From: Chlamydiota bacterium
GTDB lineage: Bacteria; Auribacterota; Tritonobacteria; UBA1439
Assembly (NCBI GenBank): GCA_012729785.1
Contig: JAAYCL010000025.1
Location: 39,178 to 103,177, forward strand
DNA length: 64,000 nucleotides
Reading direction: 5' to 3'
The notes below the pieces were generated by a model, which did no database searches, had not been told where the DNA came from, and worked only from the letters and a program-made list of their open reading frames with translations. Each line of letters opens with the position of its first letter. Positions within the stretch are counted from its first letter, which is position 1. Made by a program: the position numbers and the translations under genes. Of this stretch, positions 9,333 to 20,400 are shown piece by piece.

Positions 9333-11101
9333 CTCCCCTCTCTCCGGTAGACGGCCACTCCCTCCTTTTCGAAGACAGCGTGGTAGGCGGGGGAACGGAT
9401 CGGCGCGCCCTTCTGGATGTCGCGCGTCGCCGGATCCCCCGCGCGCCCGTCGATGATGAGATAGTCGGCGTTGCGCGGGATCTTGAACATCACCACCGGT
9501 CTCATCGCGAGGTGCGGCGCGAGGTAGCGCGGCGCATACACGCTCGCGTCGCGGGGGATCAGCCGCAGCGCCTCCCTCAATGCCTCGATGTGGGCGGCAT
9601 CGGGCTGGCACCTGAACGGCCGGATGCCAATCTGCGCCGCCATGATGAGCGGCCCCCGGATAAACGTCGCGCAGGAGAGGAAGAGCAGGAGCGTGGCGAT
9701 CGCATTCCCTACCCGGCGCCCGGTCGCGAACGGGAGGCGGGAGCTCCGGGAGCAGCGTGCGACCACCGCGATCGCCCCCGCGAACAGGAACGGCACCGCC
9801 GGCAGGTAGTAGTAGGCGGCGATCGACTTCATCCAAGCCGACGAGGAGAGGCCCAGGAGAAGGAACGTGGGGGCAGCGAAAAGGATCTCGGCGCTCAAGA
9901 GGGGGAGGACGACGCCAAACGGCATCAGCACGAGATAGGCGAGCTTCAGCATCCGCGGGGACAGGAGCCGCATCAGCGCCGCGCCGGGGTCCGCCGCGAA
10001 CCACCGCGCGATGCCCACTACGCCATCGTCCGCCCCCTCGAAGAAATAGCGCGCCGTCCCGGGGCCGAGCGCGGGAATGACCAGCCACACGGCGGCGGCG
10101 AACCAGAGCGCGCTCCCAAGCGCTGGGATCACCACCCAGGCGACGCGCCGGCGCAGGAGGAGCGCATAGACCCCGAAGACGAAGGTGGTGAGCGCGATGT
10201 CCTCGCGAAGACTCCAGCAGAGGAGCAGCGCGGCCATGAACGCACCGAGTCTCTCCCGGGCGAAGAAATACAGCGCGAGCAGGAGAAAGAGCGGTGCGTA
10301 GTGGATGAAGTAGAACGGGAACAGCGCCTGGTAGCTGATTCCCGGGTGCAGAAGGTAGGCGAGCGCAAAGCAGGCGGCCGCGTACTCGCCGAGGGCGGAC
10401 CGCGCGATACGGTAGAGCATGCCCGCCCCCAGGGCGAGCGCGAGCGCATCCAGCGCGAAGATCGTTGCGCAATGCGGGGCGCATTTGAAGAACGGCACCA
10501 GGAGGAACATGATCGGGCACAGTTGCTTCCCGAAGCGTGAGCAGCCGGGGTAGCATTCCTCCGTGTTCCAGAACAGCCTGCCGTGGAGGGAGGTCCAGAA
10601 CGACTGCGCGAACACGCACAGGTCGTGCCCGGCAAACCCGAATACGCGGTACACGGCGACGGCGCGAGCGAACGTGATACCGGCGAAGAGGATGACGGCG
10701 ACGACCACGATCGTGCGCGCGCGCCGATTCATCCGCTCCTCCCACGCCGGGGCATCGGGCGATACGGTGAGGAACGCCGTGGCGGCGAAGGCGAGGGCCG
10801 CAATCCCCCCGATCGCCGCGGATACTGCGGCGGGCGGGCCGACGCCGATGCAGTAGTCGGGGAAGAAAAGCGCGGGGATCAGCAGGGCGAGGAACGGCAG
10901 GAGGGCGGCGAGGCGGCGGCCCTTCCCCGCCCGACGTGCAAGCAGGCGCCAGGCGCCCATCGCAGCCGCGGCCCCCGCCGCGGGCGCAATGGCCCACGGA
11001 AGCAGACGCCCCCCTCCGGTCGCGAGGCAGACGAAGGCACCCGCGGTCGCGCCCGCCAGTGCGGCCCCCGCTCCCGCCGCAACGCCGATGCTGTCTCTCA
11101 C
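9329..11101 (-). CDS. DUF2079-family membrane protein (GT-C-like)
   Basis: A 590-residue protein with about 12 transmembrane helices. RVFGFAGHDLCVFAQSFW matches the DUF2079 pattern (x-FDLGIFxQ-x), with the acidic residue in the first large loop as in GT-C glycosyltransferases; SLREDIALTTFVFG is a second family hallmark. The family is of unproven function, probably using lipid-linked sugars. I chose GTG at 11101 because GGGGGAAGG lies 8 bases upstream and the GTG overlaps the stop of the preceding ORF (GTGA); an ATG at 11137 is possible. First membrane enzyme of the operon running to 3268. Confidence 0.82.
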   Translation of the reverse strand: MRDSIGVAAGAGAALAGATAGAFVCLATGGGRLLPWAIAPAAGAAAAMGAWRLLARRAGKGRRLAALLPFLALLIPALFFPDYCIGVGPPAAVSAAIGGIAALAFAATAFLTVSPDAPAWEERMNRRARTIVVVAVILFAGITFARAVAVYRVFGFAGHDLCVFAQSFWTSLHGRLFWNTEECYPGCSRFGKQLCPIMFLLVPFFKCAPHCATIFALDALALALGAGMLYRIARSALGEYAAACFALAYLLHPGISYQALFPFYFIHYAPLFLLLALYFFARERLGAFMAALLLCWSLREDIALTTFVFGVYALLLRRRVAWVVIPALGSALWFAAAVWLVIPALGPGTARYFFEGADDGVVGIARWFAADPGAALMRLLSPRMLKLAYLVLMPFGVVLPLLSAEILFAAPTFLLLGLSSSAWMKSIAAYYYLPAVPFLFAGAIAVVARCSRSSRLPFATGRRVGNAIATLLLFLSCATFIRGPLIMAAQIGIRPFRCQPDAAHIEALREALRLIPRDASVYAPRYLAPHLAMRPVVMFKIPRNADYLIIDGRAGDPATRDIQKGAPIRSPAYHAVFEKEGVAVYRREGR

Positions 11102-11805
11102 CGTTCCCACCTTCCCCCGCCGGGACGATCCACGCATCGCGCCGCCCCGCGGGGAGGCGTAACCGCAACGGCCCCAGCCGAGGGCCGGGAGCGACCAACG
11201 CGCCGCCGGAACCCCTCCCGCGGGAAGCAGGAGATCTGGACAGCCCTGCGGCCGGGCGCATCGCGCCGGAGCTTCTCGACGAGCCCCTTCCCTCTCATCC
11301 CCCGTATCCTGCCCTGCCCCCACTGGAGGTGCCACCCCTCATATCGGTATCCGTCTGCCGTGGATAGAAGGCGAAAATCAGTCAGGCGGAGAACGTGCTC
11401 ACAAACCCCTTGTGTGGTGTGTGGTCGGGTTGGCACTGCACTCTTCATCCAACGTACGTTTGAACATACTGAATAGGGAGTGCGAGGAGAAGCACTACTA
11501 GCGCTGTGGCTCTTGATGTTGAACTTAGCAGAATATGCCATTGCATGGAAGTGGTTTCTGAGATCCAGGGACCGATCAGGGACCACCTCCTTTCCCACAC
11601 GCGGCGTGTAGCGGGCGTGCCGACAGTTCCTCCGGGGCTCGACCGCACCGCGGTCTCTGAGATACCGAACGAACCAGAGGAACTCCGGGCACAATGCCGG
11701 CTCCCACGAATGGAACGTGTGCGTGTGCGGACACTCCGGCATCGTCCTGGCGAACTTCCCCCGGACCGACGCCATGTACTTCCTGATGCGGTCCTCGTCG
11801 TCCAT
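11098..11805 (-). CDS. Hypothetical protein, possibly degenerate in its 3' half
   Basis: The first 60 residues look genuine: an acidic start (MDDEDRIRKYM) followed by RGKFARTMPECPHTHTFHSWEP and EFLWFVRYLRDRG, like a small conserved family with a MPExPHxYT...W motif and a FVxxIRxxGY helix; I recall such proteins but cannot name a function. After about residue 60 the sequence becomes low in GC and low in family resemblance (11400-11650), and the remainder looks like random high-GC translation. The frame stays open to a TGA that overlaps the GTG of the DUF2079 gene. It may be a truncated gene fused to intergenic sequence; the true end is uncertain. Confidence 0.35.
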   Translation of the reverse strand: MDDEDRIRKYMASVRGKFARTMPECPHTHTFHSWEPALCPEFLWFVRYLRDRGAVEPRRNCRHARYTPRVGKEVVPDRSLDLRNHFHAMAYSAKFNIKSHSASSASPRTPYSVCSNVRWMKSAVPTRPHTTQGVCEHVLRLTDFRLLSTADGYRYEGWHLQWGQGRIRGMRGKGLVEKLRRDAPGRRAVQISCFPREGFRRRVGRSRPSAGAVAVTPPRGAARCVDRPGGGRWER

Positions 11806-11812
11806 ATCCACG

Positions 11813-11938
11813 TCACCCGGCGGTCGAATCCCGCCTCTCCGGTTTCCGCTGCCGTCGCGCGCCGGGGCGCGAGCCGCAGCCCGCGGCGACGGCGAGCGCG
11901 CACACCGCGACTGCACGCGCCGGAATGCTCCTCCTCAT
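11813..11938 (-). CDS. Possible 41-residue lipoprotein
   Basis: A short frame starts at ATG 11938 directly after a purine-rich AAAGGGGGGG run. It encodes MRRSIPARAVAVCALAVAAGC, a textbook lipoprotein signal with lipobox AAGC, then a basic tail of about 20 residues. It ends 7 bases before the next start at 11805. It is very short and could be the start of a frameshifted longer gene. The seven-G run just before it is a likely site of indel error. Confidence 0.3.
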   Translation of the reverse strand: MRRSIPARAVAVCALAVAAGCGSRPGARRQRKPERRDSTAG

Positions 11939-11998
11939 CCCCCCCTTTCTCCCCGCATCCGCGGGGACTCCCCCCGCTTTGCCGCACCCGCGCACGGG

Positions 11999-12461
11999 CC
12001 GCCCCCTTGAGGTGCCGCCTCACGCGCCTCGCGACCGCCTTCGCCTCCGCCGGGGACGTTCGGCGAGCCGCACACCGGCCTTCGCGGAGCCACGGGTGCC
12101 GCAGCCGGTCCGGGTCGTTTTCGTACCGCGGGATGAGGTGCCGGCGGAGGTGCGGTGCGACGTTCCCGAGACAGGCGCAGTTCATCTTCCACGGATGGGA
12201 CGCCGCCTCTCCCGCCCGCGCCGTCTTGACGAGCTCCCTGAACAGCCTGGTCCGGACCCGCTCCGGCGGCTCGTACGGCTCGCGGGCGTGCCGCTTCAGG
12301 ATGTGGACGCGGTATCCCCGGTGGAACTGGTGCTCGTCGACGACGAGGATGGAGTGCGCGAACTCGCGGACGAGGAACGGGTCGCCGCCGCCGCGCAGGC
12401 GCGCGACACGGCCGCAGATCCGGCACGGGGAGGGCGCGGTCACGGCGCCTCCGGTCTTCAC
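11999..12461 (-). CDS. HIT-like protein, 3' end unresolved
   Basis: About 154 residues resemble the HIT (histidine-triad) nucleotide hydrolase/transferase superfamily: an N-terminal CRIC pair, HSILVVDEHQFHRGYRVHILKRHA, and LGNVAPHLRRHLIPRYENDP. In normal members the last motif reads HxHxH; here it reads HLRRH, so the middle, catalytic histidine is arginine, which argues for lost or changed activity. The frame does not stop where HIT proteins usually end but stays open to 11445, passing a seven-G run near 11936-11943, so a frameshift or sequencing indel is possible. The start could be GTG 12461 or GTG 12443 (the latter preceded by GGAGG). Confidence 0.55.
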
Positions 12462-12536
12462 GGCACGCGGGAGAGCAGCCTCCGCACGCCGGTCACTATC
12501 CGGGGGGGCGGGAATCGCGCGGGGCGCGGGGGGCCT

Positions 12537-14468
12537 TCACGCCGGGTCCCCCGACGCCTCGAGTTCCTGGCCGAGCGATTCCCACTCCTGGAGAAGGCGC
12601 TGGTGCTCGCTCGCGAGAGCGCTGCGCTCCTCCGCGATCGGGGCGAGCTCCTCGTACGACGCGGCGATCGCGGGATCGGCCATCCGCAGATCCGCCTCCG
12701 CGAGGAGCGTCTCCTGCCGCTCGATCTTCTTTTCCACGGCGAGGATCCTTTTCTTCAGCGCACGGATGCGGCGCGCGCCTCGCGGGGGATCCCCTTTCGC
12801 CGCCGCGCCCTCCGCCGCGCCCCTCTCGACCGCGGCCGGTTCTTCCGCGCCGTTCTCCGCAATCAAACGCCGGGCGTGTTCCAGGTACTCGCTGTAGCTC
12901 CCGGGGTACGTCCGCAACGTCCCGCGGTCCAGCTCGACGATCCTGTTCGTCACGCGGTCCATGAACGCGCGGTCGTGCGACACGATCACGACTGTCCCGG
13001 TGTAGGCGGCCAGCGCCCTCTCGACGGTCGCGCGCGAGGTGATGTCGAGGTGGTTCGTCGGCTCGTCGAGCAGGAGGAGGTTGGCGGGGCTGAAGAGGAT
13101 CCTGGCGATGCGGAACCGCGTCCTCTCTCCGCCGGAGAGGACGCGCAGCGGCTTGGAGACGTCGTCGCCGCCGAACAGGAAGGCGCCGAGGAGATCGCGG
13201 GCGCGCTGCGCCTGGCCCGTCGGCGCGGCCTCGCCGATCGCGTCGAGGAGCGTCGTCTCGGAGGAGATCGTGTCGGTGTCGTACTGGGCGAAGTAGACCC
13301 TTTGGACCCGCCTCCCGACGACGCACTCCCCCTCGCGCGGCGTCTCCCTGCCCGCGAGGATGCGCAGCAGGGTGGTCTTCCCGGCCCCGTTCACGCCGAC
13401 GAGGCCGATCTTCTCCCCGCGCCTGATCTCGAGGTCGATCCCCTTGAAGACCTGATGCGTTCCGTAGGCGTGGCCGACGTTCCTCAGGACGAGCATCTCG
13501 CGGTGACTGTCCGGCGCGGGGGGAAAATCGAAACGGATCGCGGTCGGGTGGAACGGCGGCTCAAGGCGCGTGATCTTGGCGAGCCGCTTGACGCGGCTCT
13601 GGACGAGCGCCGCGCGGGCGGCGTTCGTTCGGAACCTCGAGATGAACGCCTCCATCGTCTCGATCTCGCGGCGCTGGCGTGTGTACGCCTCCCACCGCGC
13701 CTCGCGCCGCTCCCTGCTGCGGACGAGGTACTGCGCGTAGTTCCCCACGTAGACCTCCGCCCTGCCGTTTTCGAGGCAGACGATCCGGTCGGCGAGCCGG
13801 TCCATCGTGGCGGGCTCGTGCGAGACCACAACCACCGTCCTCCCGCACCGCTCGATCCACCCCTCGAGCCAGAGGGTGGACTCGAGATCGAGGTGGTTCG
13901 TGGGCTCGTCGAGGAGGATGACGTCGGGCCTGCGCAGGAGGAGCTTGGCGAGAAGGATGCGCATCCGCCACCCGCCGGAGAAGTCGCGGCAGGGGCGTTC
14001 GAGGTCCCCGGGGAGGAAGCCGAGCCCCGCGGCGACGCGCGCCGCCTTCGACTCGAGGGCGTAGCCGTCCGCGTGTTCGACCAGGTGGGCGCACTCGGCG
14101 TAGCGGCGCATCACCCGATCGTGCGCGGGGGAGTCGGGGGCCGTTTTCCCCATCTCCTCCGCGAGCGCCGCCATCTCCTTCAACGCCGCCTGCACCTCGG
14201 TGAACGCCGAGAGCAGCTCCTCCCGGAGCGTCCAGACGGGGTCGATCTCCGTCTCCTGGGGAAGGTAGCCGACCGTCGTCCCCTTCGGCATTCGGATCTC
14301 GCCCGCGTCAGGCCGCTCGAGGCCCGCGATCACCTTCAGCAGCGTGGACTTGCCGCAGCCGTTGGGGCCCACGACCGCGAGGCACTCCCCCTCCCTGACG
14401 GTGAGGTCGATCCCCCGCAGGATGGGCCGCCCGCCGAGCTCCAGATGGACGTGTTCGACGCAGATCAT
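12537..14468 (-). CDS. ABC-F family ATPase (YheS/Uup-like)
   Basis: A 643-residue soluble protein with two ABC domains and no membrane segments. Domain 1: Walker A GPNGCGKST (34-42), signature FSGGWRMRI, Walker B LLDEPTNHLD. Domain 2: Walker A GVNGAGKTT, signature LSGGERTRF, Walker B LLLDEPTNHLD. The linker between them (RRQ/RFRTNAARAALVQSR) is the basic ABC-F linker that contacts ribosomal RNA. The C-terminal 100 residues are charged and predicted coiled coil (ALKKRILAVEKKIERQE). ABC-F proteins act on the ribosome or in antibiotic protection. ATG at 14468 overlaps the stop of the glucan synthase gene (ATGA), implying co-translation with a very different partner. Confidence 0.93.
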   Translation of the reverse strand: MICVEHVHLELGGRPILRGIDLTVREGECLAVVGPNGCGKSTLLKVIAGLERPDAGEIRMPKGTTVGYLPQETEIDPVWTLREELLSAFTEVQAALKEMAALAEEMGKTAPDSPAHDRVMRRYAECAHLVEHADGYALESKAARVAAGLGFLPGDLERPCRDFSGGWRMRILLAKLLLRRPDVILLDEPTNHLDLESTLWLEGWIERCGRTVVVVSHEPATMDRLADRIVCLENGRAEVYVGNYAQYLVRSRERREARWEAYTRQRREIETMEAFISRFRTNAARAALVQSRVKRLAKITRLEPPFHPTAIRFDFPPAPDSHREMLVLRNVGHAYGTHQVFKGIDLEIRRGEKIGLVGVNGAGKTTLLRILAGRETPREGECVVGRRVQRVYFAQYDTDTISSETTLLDAIGEAAPTGQAQRARDLLGAFLFGGDDVSKPLRVLSGGERTRFRIARILFSPANLLLLDEPTNHLDITSRATVERALAAYTGTVVIVSHDRAFMDRVTNRIVELDRGTLRTYPGSYSEYLEHARRLIAENGAEEPAAVERGAAEGAAAKGDPPRGARRIRALKKRILAVEKKIERQETLLAEADLRMADPAIAASYEELAPIAEERSALASEHQRLLQEWESLGQELEASGDPA

Positions 14469-17400
14469 CGGGGCTGCGCGCCTCCGCTGGCGCCCATCCG
14501 CACCACGACCCTGTGCTTCGCCGAAGTTTCCTCCAGCGGGATGATGGGCTTGTCGAGGCGCCGCCCGTCCAGCTCCGCCCACGCCACGCCGCGCCCCGTT
14601 CCGTCCGGGTTCTCGACAACGATCTCGTAGAGCGCCTCGCCGCGGCGGTACTGGACGGTGAACCCGCTCCATTCGGAGGGGATGACCGGATCGACGGCAA
14701 GCGACGCGCCGGCGACCTTCAGCCCGAGCACCTCCTCGATCCAGATTCGATACATCCACGCGGCGGAGCCGGTGTACCATGTCCAGCCGCCCTGCCCCAC
14801 CCGTCCCTGCAGGCGGGAGACGTCGGCGGCGACCACGTACGGCTCGACCCTGTACCGCGCGGCCGTCTCCGGATCGCGCGCCCGCTCGATCGGGTTGAGC
14901 ATCCTGAGCAGCGACACCGCGCGCCCCCCCTCCCCCCGGCGGCAGAGCGCCATCGCCAACCACAAGGCGGCGTGCGTGTACTGACCCCCGTTCTCACGGA
15001 CGCCGGGCGGATACCCTTTGATGTAGCCCGGGTTCCTCTCCGTCCTGTCGAACGGCGGGGCGAGCAGCAGCACCATCTTCTCCTTCTCGAGCACCAGGCG
15101 CGCCAGCGCCGACTCGAGCGCCCGCGCCGCCCGCGCCGGGTCGGCCGCGCCGCTCAGCACCGCCCACGACTGGGACAAGGAGTCGATGCGGGCCTCCTCG
15201 TCCGCCGCCGACCCGAGCGGCGCGCCGTCGTCGTAGAAGGCCCTCAGGTACCAGGCGCCGTCCCAGCCGTGCCGCTCGACCGCCTCCGCGAGCGCCCTGA
15301 CCCTCCCGCGGTACGCGGAGGCGTCCTCCGGCCTGCCGTGCAGCGCGGCCGTTTCGGCGAACCGGTCCAGCACCGTCGCGAGAAACCATGCCAGCCAGAC
15401 GCTCTCCCCGCTCCCGCCGGCCCCCACCAGGTTCATCCCGTCGTTCCAGTCGCCGCCGCCGATCAGGGGCAGCCGGTGGGGCCCCGCCGTCGTCGCGCGG
15501 TCAATCGCGCGGCGGCAATGCTCGTAGAGCGTGGCGCTGTCCAACGACTCGCGCGGGGTCGTGAAGATCTCCTGCTCGTTCGGGGCAAGCGGCCGGTCCT
15601 CGATGAACGGGACGCGCTCGTTCAGGATTCCCGCGTCCCCCGTGACGCGCACGTAACGGGCGGTCGCGTACGGGAGCCAGAGCAGGTCGTCGGAGCAGCG
15701 TGTCCGCATGCCGGCGCCGGACGCCGGCTGCCACCAGTGCTGCACATCCCCCTCGACGAACTGGCGCCCCGCCGCGACGAGCAGGTGCCGCCTGGCGAGC
15801 GAGGGGTCCGCGTGAAGCAGCGCCAGTGCGTCCTGGAGCTGGTCGCGGAAGCCGAACGCCCCGCTCGACTGGTAGAATCCCGTCCGCCCCCAGATCCTCG
15901 AGCTCAGCACCTGGTACGGCAGCCAGCGGTTCAACAGGATGTCCGCCGCCCCTTCCGGGGTGCGCACCTGGACCGCCCCCACCAGCCGGTCCCACCAGCC
16001 GATCGTGCGCCGGAGGGCTTCCTCCACCTCGGCCGGATCGCGGTACTTCATGACCAGCCGGTCGACCTCCTCGATCGACTCCGCCTGCCCGAGGAGGCAG
16101 ATCACCTCCGCGCCGTCCCCCGGCTGCAGATGCACCGTCGTCTGCACGACCGCGCACGGGTCCAGCCCCGGCCAGACCCGGCCCGCCAGGCGGACTCGCT
16201 TCATCGCGGCGGGCGCGGCCATCGTCCCGTTGCGCCCGAGGAAACCTGTGCGGTCGGCGGTGTGGCTCTGCGGCTCGGGGCCGGTCGTGGCGAAGGCGAT
16301 CCGTTCCCCGTAGACAGGATGGTACCGGTTGCAGGCCAGCATCGTCCGCGTCTCGCCGTCCCACCGGCTGACGACGTGCACCTGGCTGTCCTCCCTGTGC
16401 TCGCCGAGGGTCCATTCGACGTACAGGGTGATCGACAGCCGGCGCGGGCGCGACGAGTCGTTGCGCAGCCGGAGCCGCTGCACGCGGATCGGCTCTCCGC
16501 CGGCGTCGTCCATCGGCACGAAGACGAGAAGCTCCTGCTGGATGGCGTGGCTGTTGTGTTCGAAAACGGTGTAGCCCGTCCCGTGCCGCGCGCGGTAGGC
16601 GTCCCCCTCCCGGATCGGAAGGGGGGTGGGAGTCCAGTACCTCCCCGTCTCCTCGTCGCGGATGTAGATCGCGTCGGACGGCGTGTCGGAGACCGGGTCG
16701 TTGGACCAGCCGGTCAGCCGGTTCTGCTGGCTGTTGCCGTACCAGGAGAAGGCCGAGCCCGACTCGCTGACCAGAACGCCGAAGCGGGGGTTGGCGATCA
16801 CGTTTACCCACGGCGCCGGCGTGCAGGCGCCGGGGCCGAGGTAGATCGCGTACTCCCGCCCGTCGCGGGTGAACCCGCCCAGGCCGTTGAAGTACGGGAG
16901 CTCCAGGAACGGCAGCGGGGCGGACGGCTCCTCGGGGATGGAATGCGTGGGCAGCGGATCGGGGAGCTCCCCCGCCTTCACCGGGGCGCCGAGCTGCCGG
17001 GCGAGGGGGCCGCGGGCGGCCACCAGGGCCACGCGCGCGACGGAGAGGATCAGCGTCAGGTCCTCGGGGGCGAGCTGCTCGGCGCTGCGGAGGAAGATCC
17101 CGCCCGGCTCGTCGACGCCGGTGTGCATCGAATGCGCGTCCACGAGCCGCTTCAGCTGCTCCTGCAGCGGCCGCTCGTAGCCGCCGGACTCCTCGTTGAG
17201 TATGACCAGGTCCGCCTTCAGACCCTGGAGGCGCCAGTAGGCGTGCGCCTGGAGCATCTGGCGCACGAGGCTGATATCCTCCGGCTCCCCGATGCTGACC
17301 GCGGCGATCGGGAGGTCGCCCGAGATCCCGTGCGGCCACAGGCGCGCCTGGCCCAGCCGGTTCTGCCGAAGGCGGTCCCCGGCCGGGCGGAGCGCGGGGC

Positions 17401-20400
17401 CGGGGTACAGGATGGCGCCGGCCAGCTGCTGAAAGCGGCGGGCCTCGTCCGGCTCGATGCGCAGGCGGCGGAGCTCGACCTGGGCGTACGTCCATGCGAG
17501 ATCGAACTGGCGGGCGATCGCTTTGGGATCGCCGTACTTCTCGACCATGGCCAGGGCATCCTTGCGCGTCTCCGCGGCGCAGAGGACGAGGGAAACACGG
17601 ACCCGCCGCCCGGGCTCCAGCACCACCGTGCGGCGCAGGCTGAATATCGGGTCGAGGACATGCCCGGCGGTCCCCGACAGCGCGCCGGCCAGGGCCGCCG
17701 GGAGGCGGACGGTGCGGCAACGCCCGACGAAACGCTCCCGGTCCGTTTCGAACTGCGGCGCGCCGGCCGTCTTCCCCTCGACCGTGATGCGGTGCGCCGC
17801 GTAGACCGGTGGATCCTGCGGGCCCCGCGGGCGCCGGAACGCGAGCAGCGCATCGTGCTTCTCGATCGACTCGGTGCAGACGAAGATCGAGCTGAAGGCG
17901 GGGTGCTGGCGGTCCGCGCCATGCGGGGCGAGGGCGAGCTCGATGTAGCTGGTCAGCTCGATCGTCTTCCTCTGCGCGGAGCGATTGATCAGGGTGATGC
18001 GGCGGATCTCCGCGTCGTCCTCGGGCGACACCGCGATCTCGGTTTCGGTGTCGATATCGTTGTCTGAACGGCGGAACTCGGCGCGATCCACGGCGAAGAT
18101 CGCCGCGTACGACTCCGGTTCGACGCGGACCGGATGGTAGGTGTTGCACCAGATTCGCCCGCTCCGCGCATCGCGGAGGTAGCAGAAGGAGCCCCATTCG
18201 TCGCAGGTGGGATCGGCCCGCCAGCGGGTGAGATCGAACTCACGCCAGCGGCTGTAGCCCCCGCCGGCGCCGGTCACCATCAGGGAGTAGCGGCCGTTGC
18301 CGAAGATCTGTGTCTTGGGGGTGGCGGTGTGCGGCGTCTCGAACCTGCCGACCGACGGCGCGATCCCGGCGGGCATCGCGCGGGAGGCCGCCCGCTCGCG
18401 CATCGGCACCTGGTAGAGCGGGGGCGCGACCGGGATGCGCTCGTACAGGAGCGACTCGGTCGCCCTGACCCTCGGGTCCGCGTGGAAGCGCCGCTGCATC
18501 GCGAAGTCGTTGACGAGGTTGTCGACCGCGAGGAACCCCATCGCCTGGTGGTGCGCCATATAGGCGCGCACGATCACCCCGTCCCCCCCCTCCCGGAGGC
18601 GCTGCCGGCCGAAGTCGATTGCCTCGAAGAATCCGTAGGCGCCGCGGAGCCCGAGCCTCGCGAGCCGTTTCAGGTTGCGCACCGCCGCCGCCGGCTCCAC
18701 CAGCAGCGCCAGCAGCGTGGCGTACGGGGCCACGACCAGGTCGTCCTCGAGCCCCCGCTTCAGCCCTGTCCCCGGCACGCCGAAGGCCTGGTACTGGTAC
18801 GTCTTGTTCGCGTCCAGGTCGCTGTAGGCCGACTCCGAGATCCCCCACGGCACGCCCCGCCGGCGCCCGTACTCCATCTGTGCGCCGACCGCCTCGCGGC
18901 AGGCCATCTCCAGCAGGGAATGGGGATACAGGCGCTGCACCAACAGCGGCATGAGGTACTCGAACATCGTGCCGCCCCAGCTCAACAGCACCCGGCGGTT
19001 CCCGATCGAGCCGAACGGCCTGGCCATCGCCAGCCAGTGGACCGGCGGGACGTCGCCGCGCGCGATCGAGACGAAACTTCCCAGCCGCGCCTCGCTGGCG
19101 AACAGATCGTAGTACGAGGAGTCGCGCTTCTGGGCGTCGGCGTTGTAGCCGATGCTGAACAGCCGCCGGTCGGTGTCGTAGAGGAACCGCATCCGCATCG
19201 CGCCGCCCAGCTTCCTGATGCGCCGGCGGAGTTCGTCCGCCCGCCTGCAGAGTTCCTCCGCCGGACCGCGGGCCCGCGACACGGCTCCGGCGAACCGGTC
19301 GATCCCCTCCCCCGGCGATGCGGGGCCCCTGCCGGTCTCTCCCTGCGCAGCGAGGACGATCTGGCACGCGTGAACGGCGCCGGAGGCGATTGTTCGCGCC
19401 GAGGGTGCCTCGCGCATCGACCTCCAAAACGCGTCCCGGCTCTCCGGCTCGAGCCGGTTCAGAAGCGGTTCGAACCCTGCGGGCGGCTCCTCCGCCCACG
19501 CCAGGTAGCGGTCGATGCACGCGCCCCATTCCGCGACCTGCCGCTCGAGCGCCTCCGCCCAGTGAGACGGCCCGCCGTCCCTCTCCACCTCCCGCCGCAG
19601 GATCGAGGCGACAACCCCCGCCGGCGCCGCGGCCTCGCGGATCCGGCGGATGAGCCGGTCGAGCCGCTCCGGCGGATCGGCGAACAGCCGCTCGAGCGTC
19701 TCCATCGCCTCCAGGAGCGCCTCGTCGCGGGGCGGACGGGCAAGCACACCGCGCAGAATCCGGAGCGTGTCGTGCAGCCCGCGGACGGCCTGCGGGCCGA
19801 TCAGCGGGCCGTCCGTCAGATCGCCGATGCCGTTCTCCAGGGTCCAGAGGCAGCCGAGCAGATTTCCGCTATCCACCATCGATACGTAGCGCGGCTTGAA
19901 CGGTATCCGCGTCTTCAGGTCGTACCAGTTGAACAGGTGCCCCTCGTACCGGTCGAGCGTTTCGAGCGTCTCGAACGTCCCCTCCAGGCGCCGGAGGACC
20001 TCCTCCCCGGTGAGATAGCCGAAATCGCGGGCGGCGAGGGCGCTCAGCAGCCACAGGCCCACGTTCGTCGGGCTCGTGCGCGGGGCGAGAACGTTCTGGT
20101 GGGAGATCTGGTAGTTGTCCGGGGGAAGCCAGTTCGATTCGGGGCCGACGAAGTCGTCGAAGAAGCGCCACGACTGCCGGGCGACGCCCCGGAGCATCGA
20201 AAGATCGTCCCGTGAAAGCAGTGTGCGCATCGGCTTCCACCGGGGCCTGGCGCAGAGCCGCCAGACGATCAGCGGACTGGCCAGCCACAGGGCCAGGAAC
20301 GGCGCCGCGCACGGCAACGCGGCCGGACAGAGCCGGTACACGGCGGCCGCGATGCCGAGCGCGAACAGGCTGATGAAGCTCACGCGCGCCACGAACGCGG

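Noticed and set aside
6810..9350. Long open frame on the plus strand opposite the YfhO gene
   Set aside because: Arg/Pro/His/Glu-rich nonsense composition typical of an antisense frame in high-GC DNA; the minus strand encodes a clear YfhO protein.
14513..18067. 1184-codon plus-strand frame opposite the glucan synthase gene
   Set aside because: Antisense shadow of the NdvB-like gene; no domain, signal or ribosome site.
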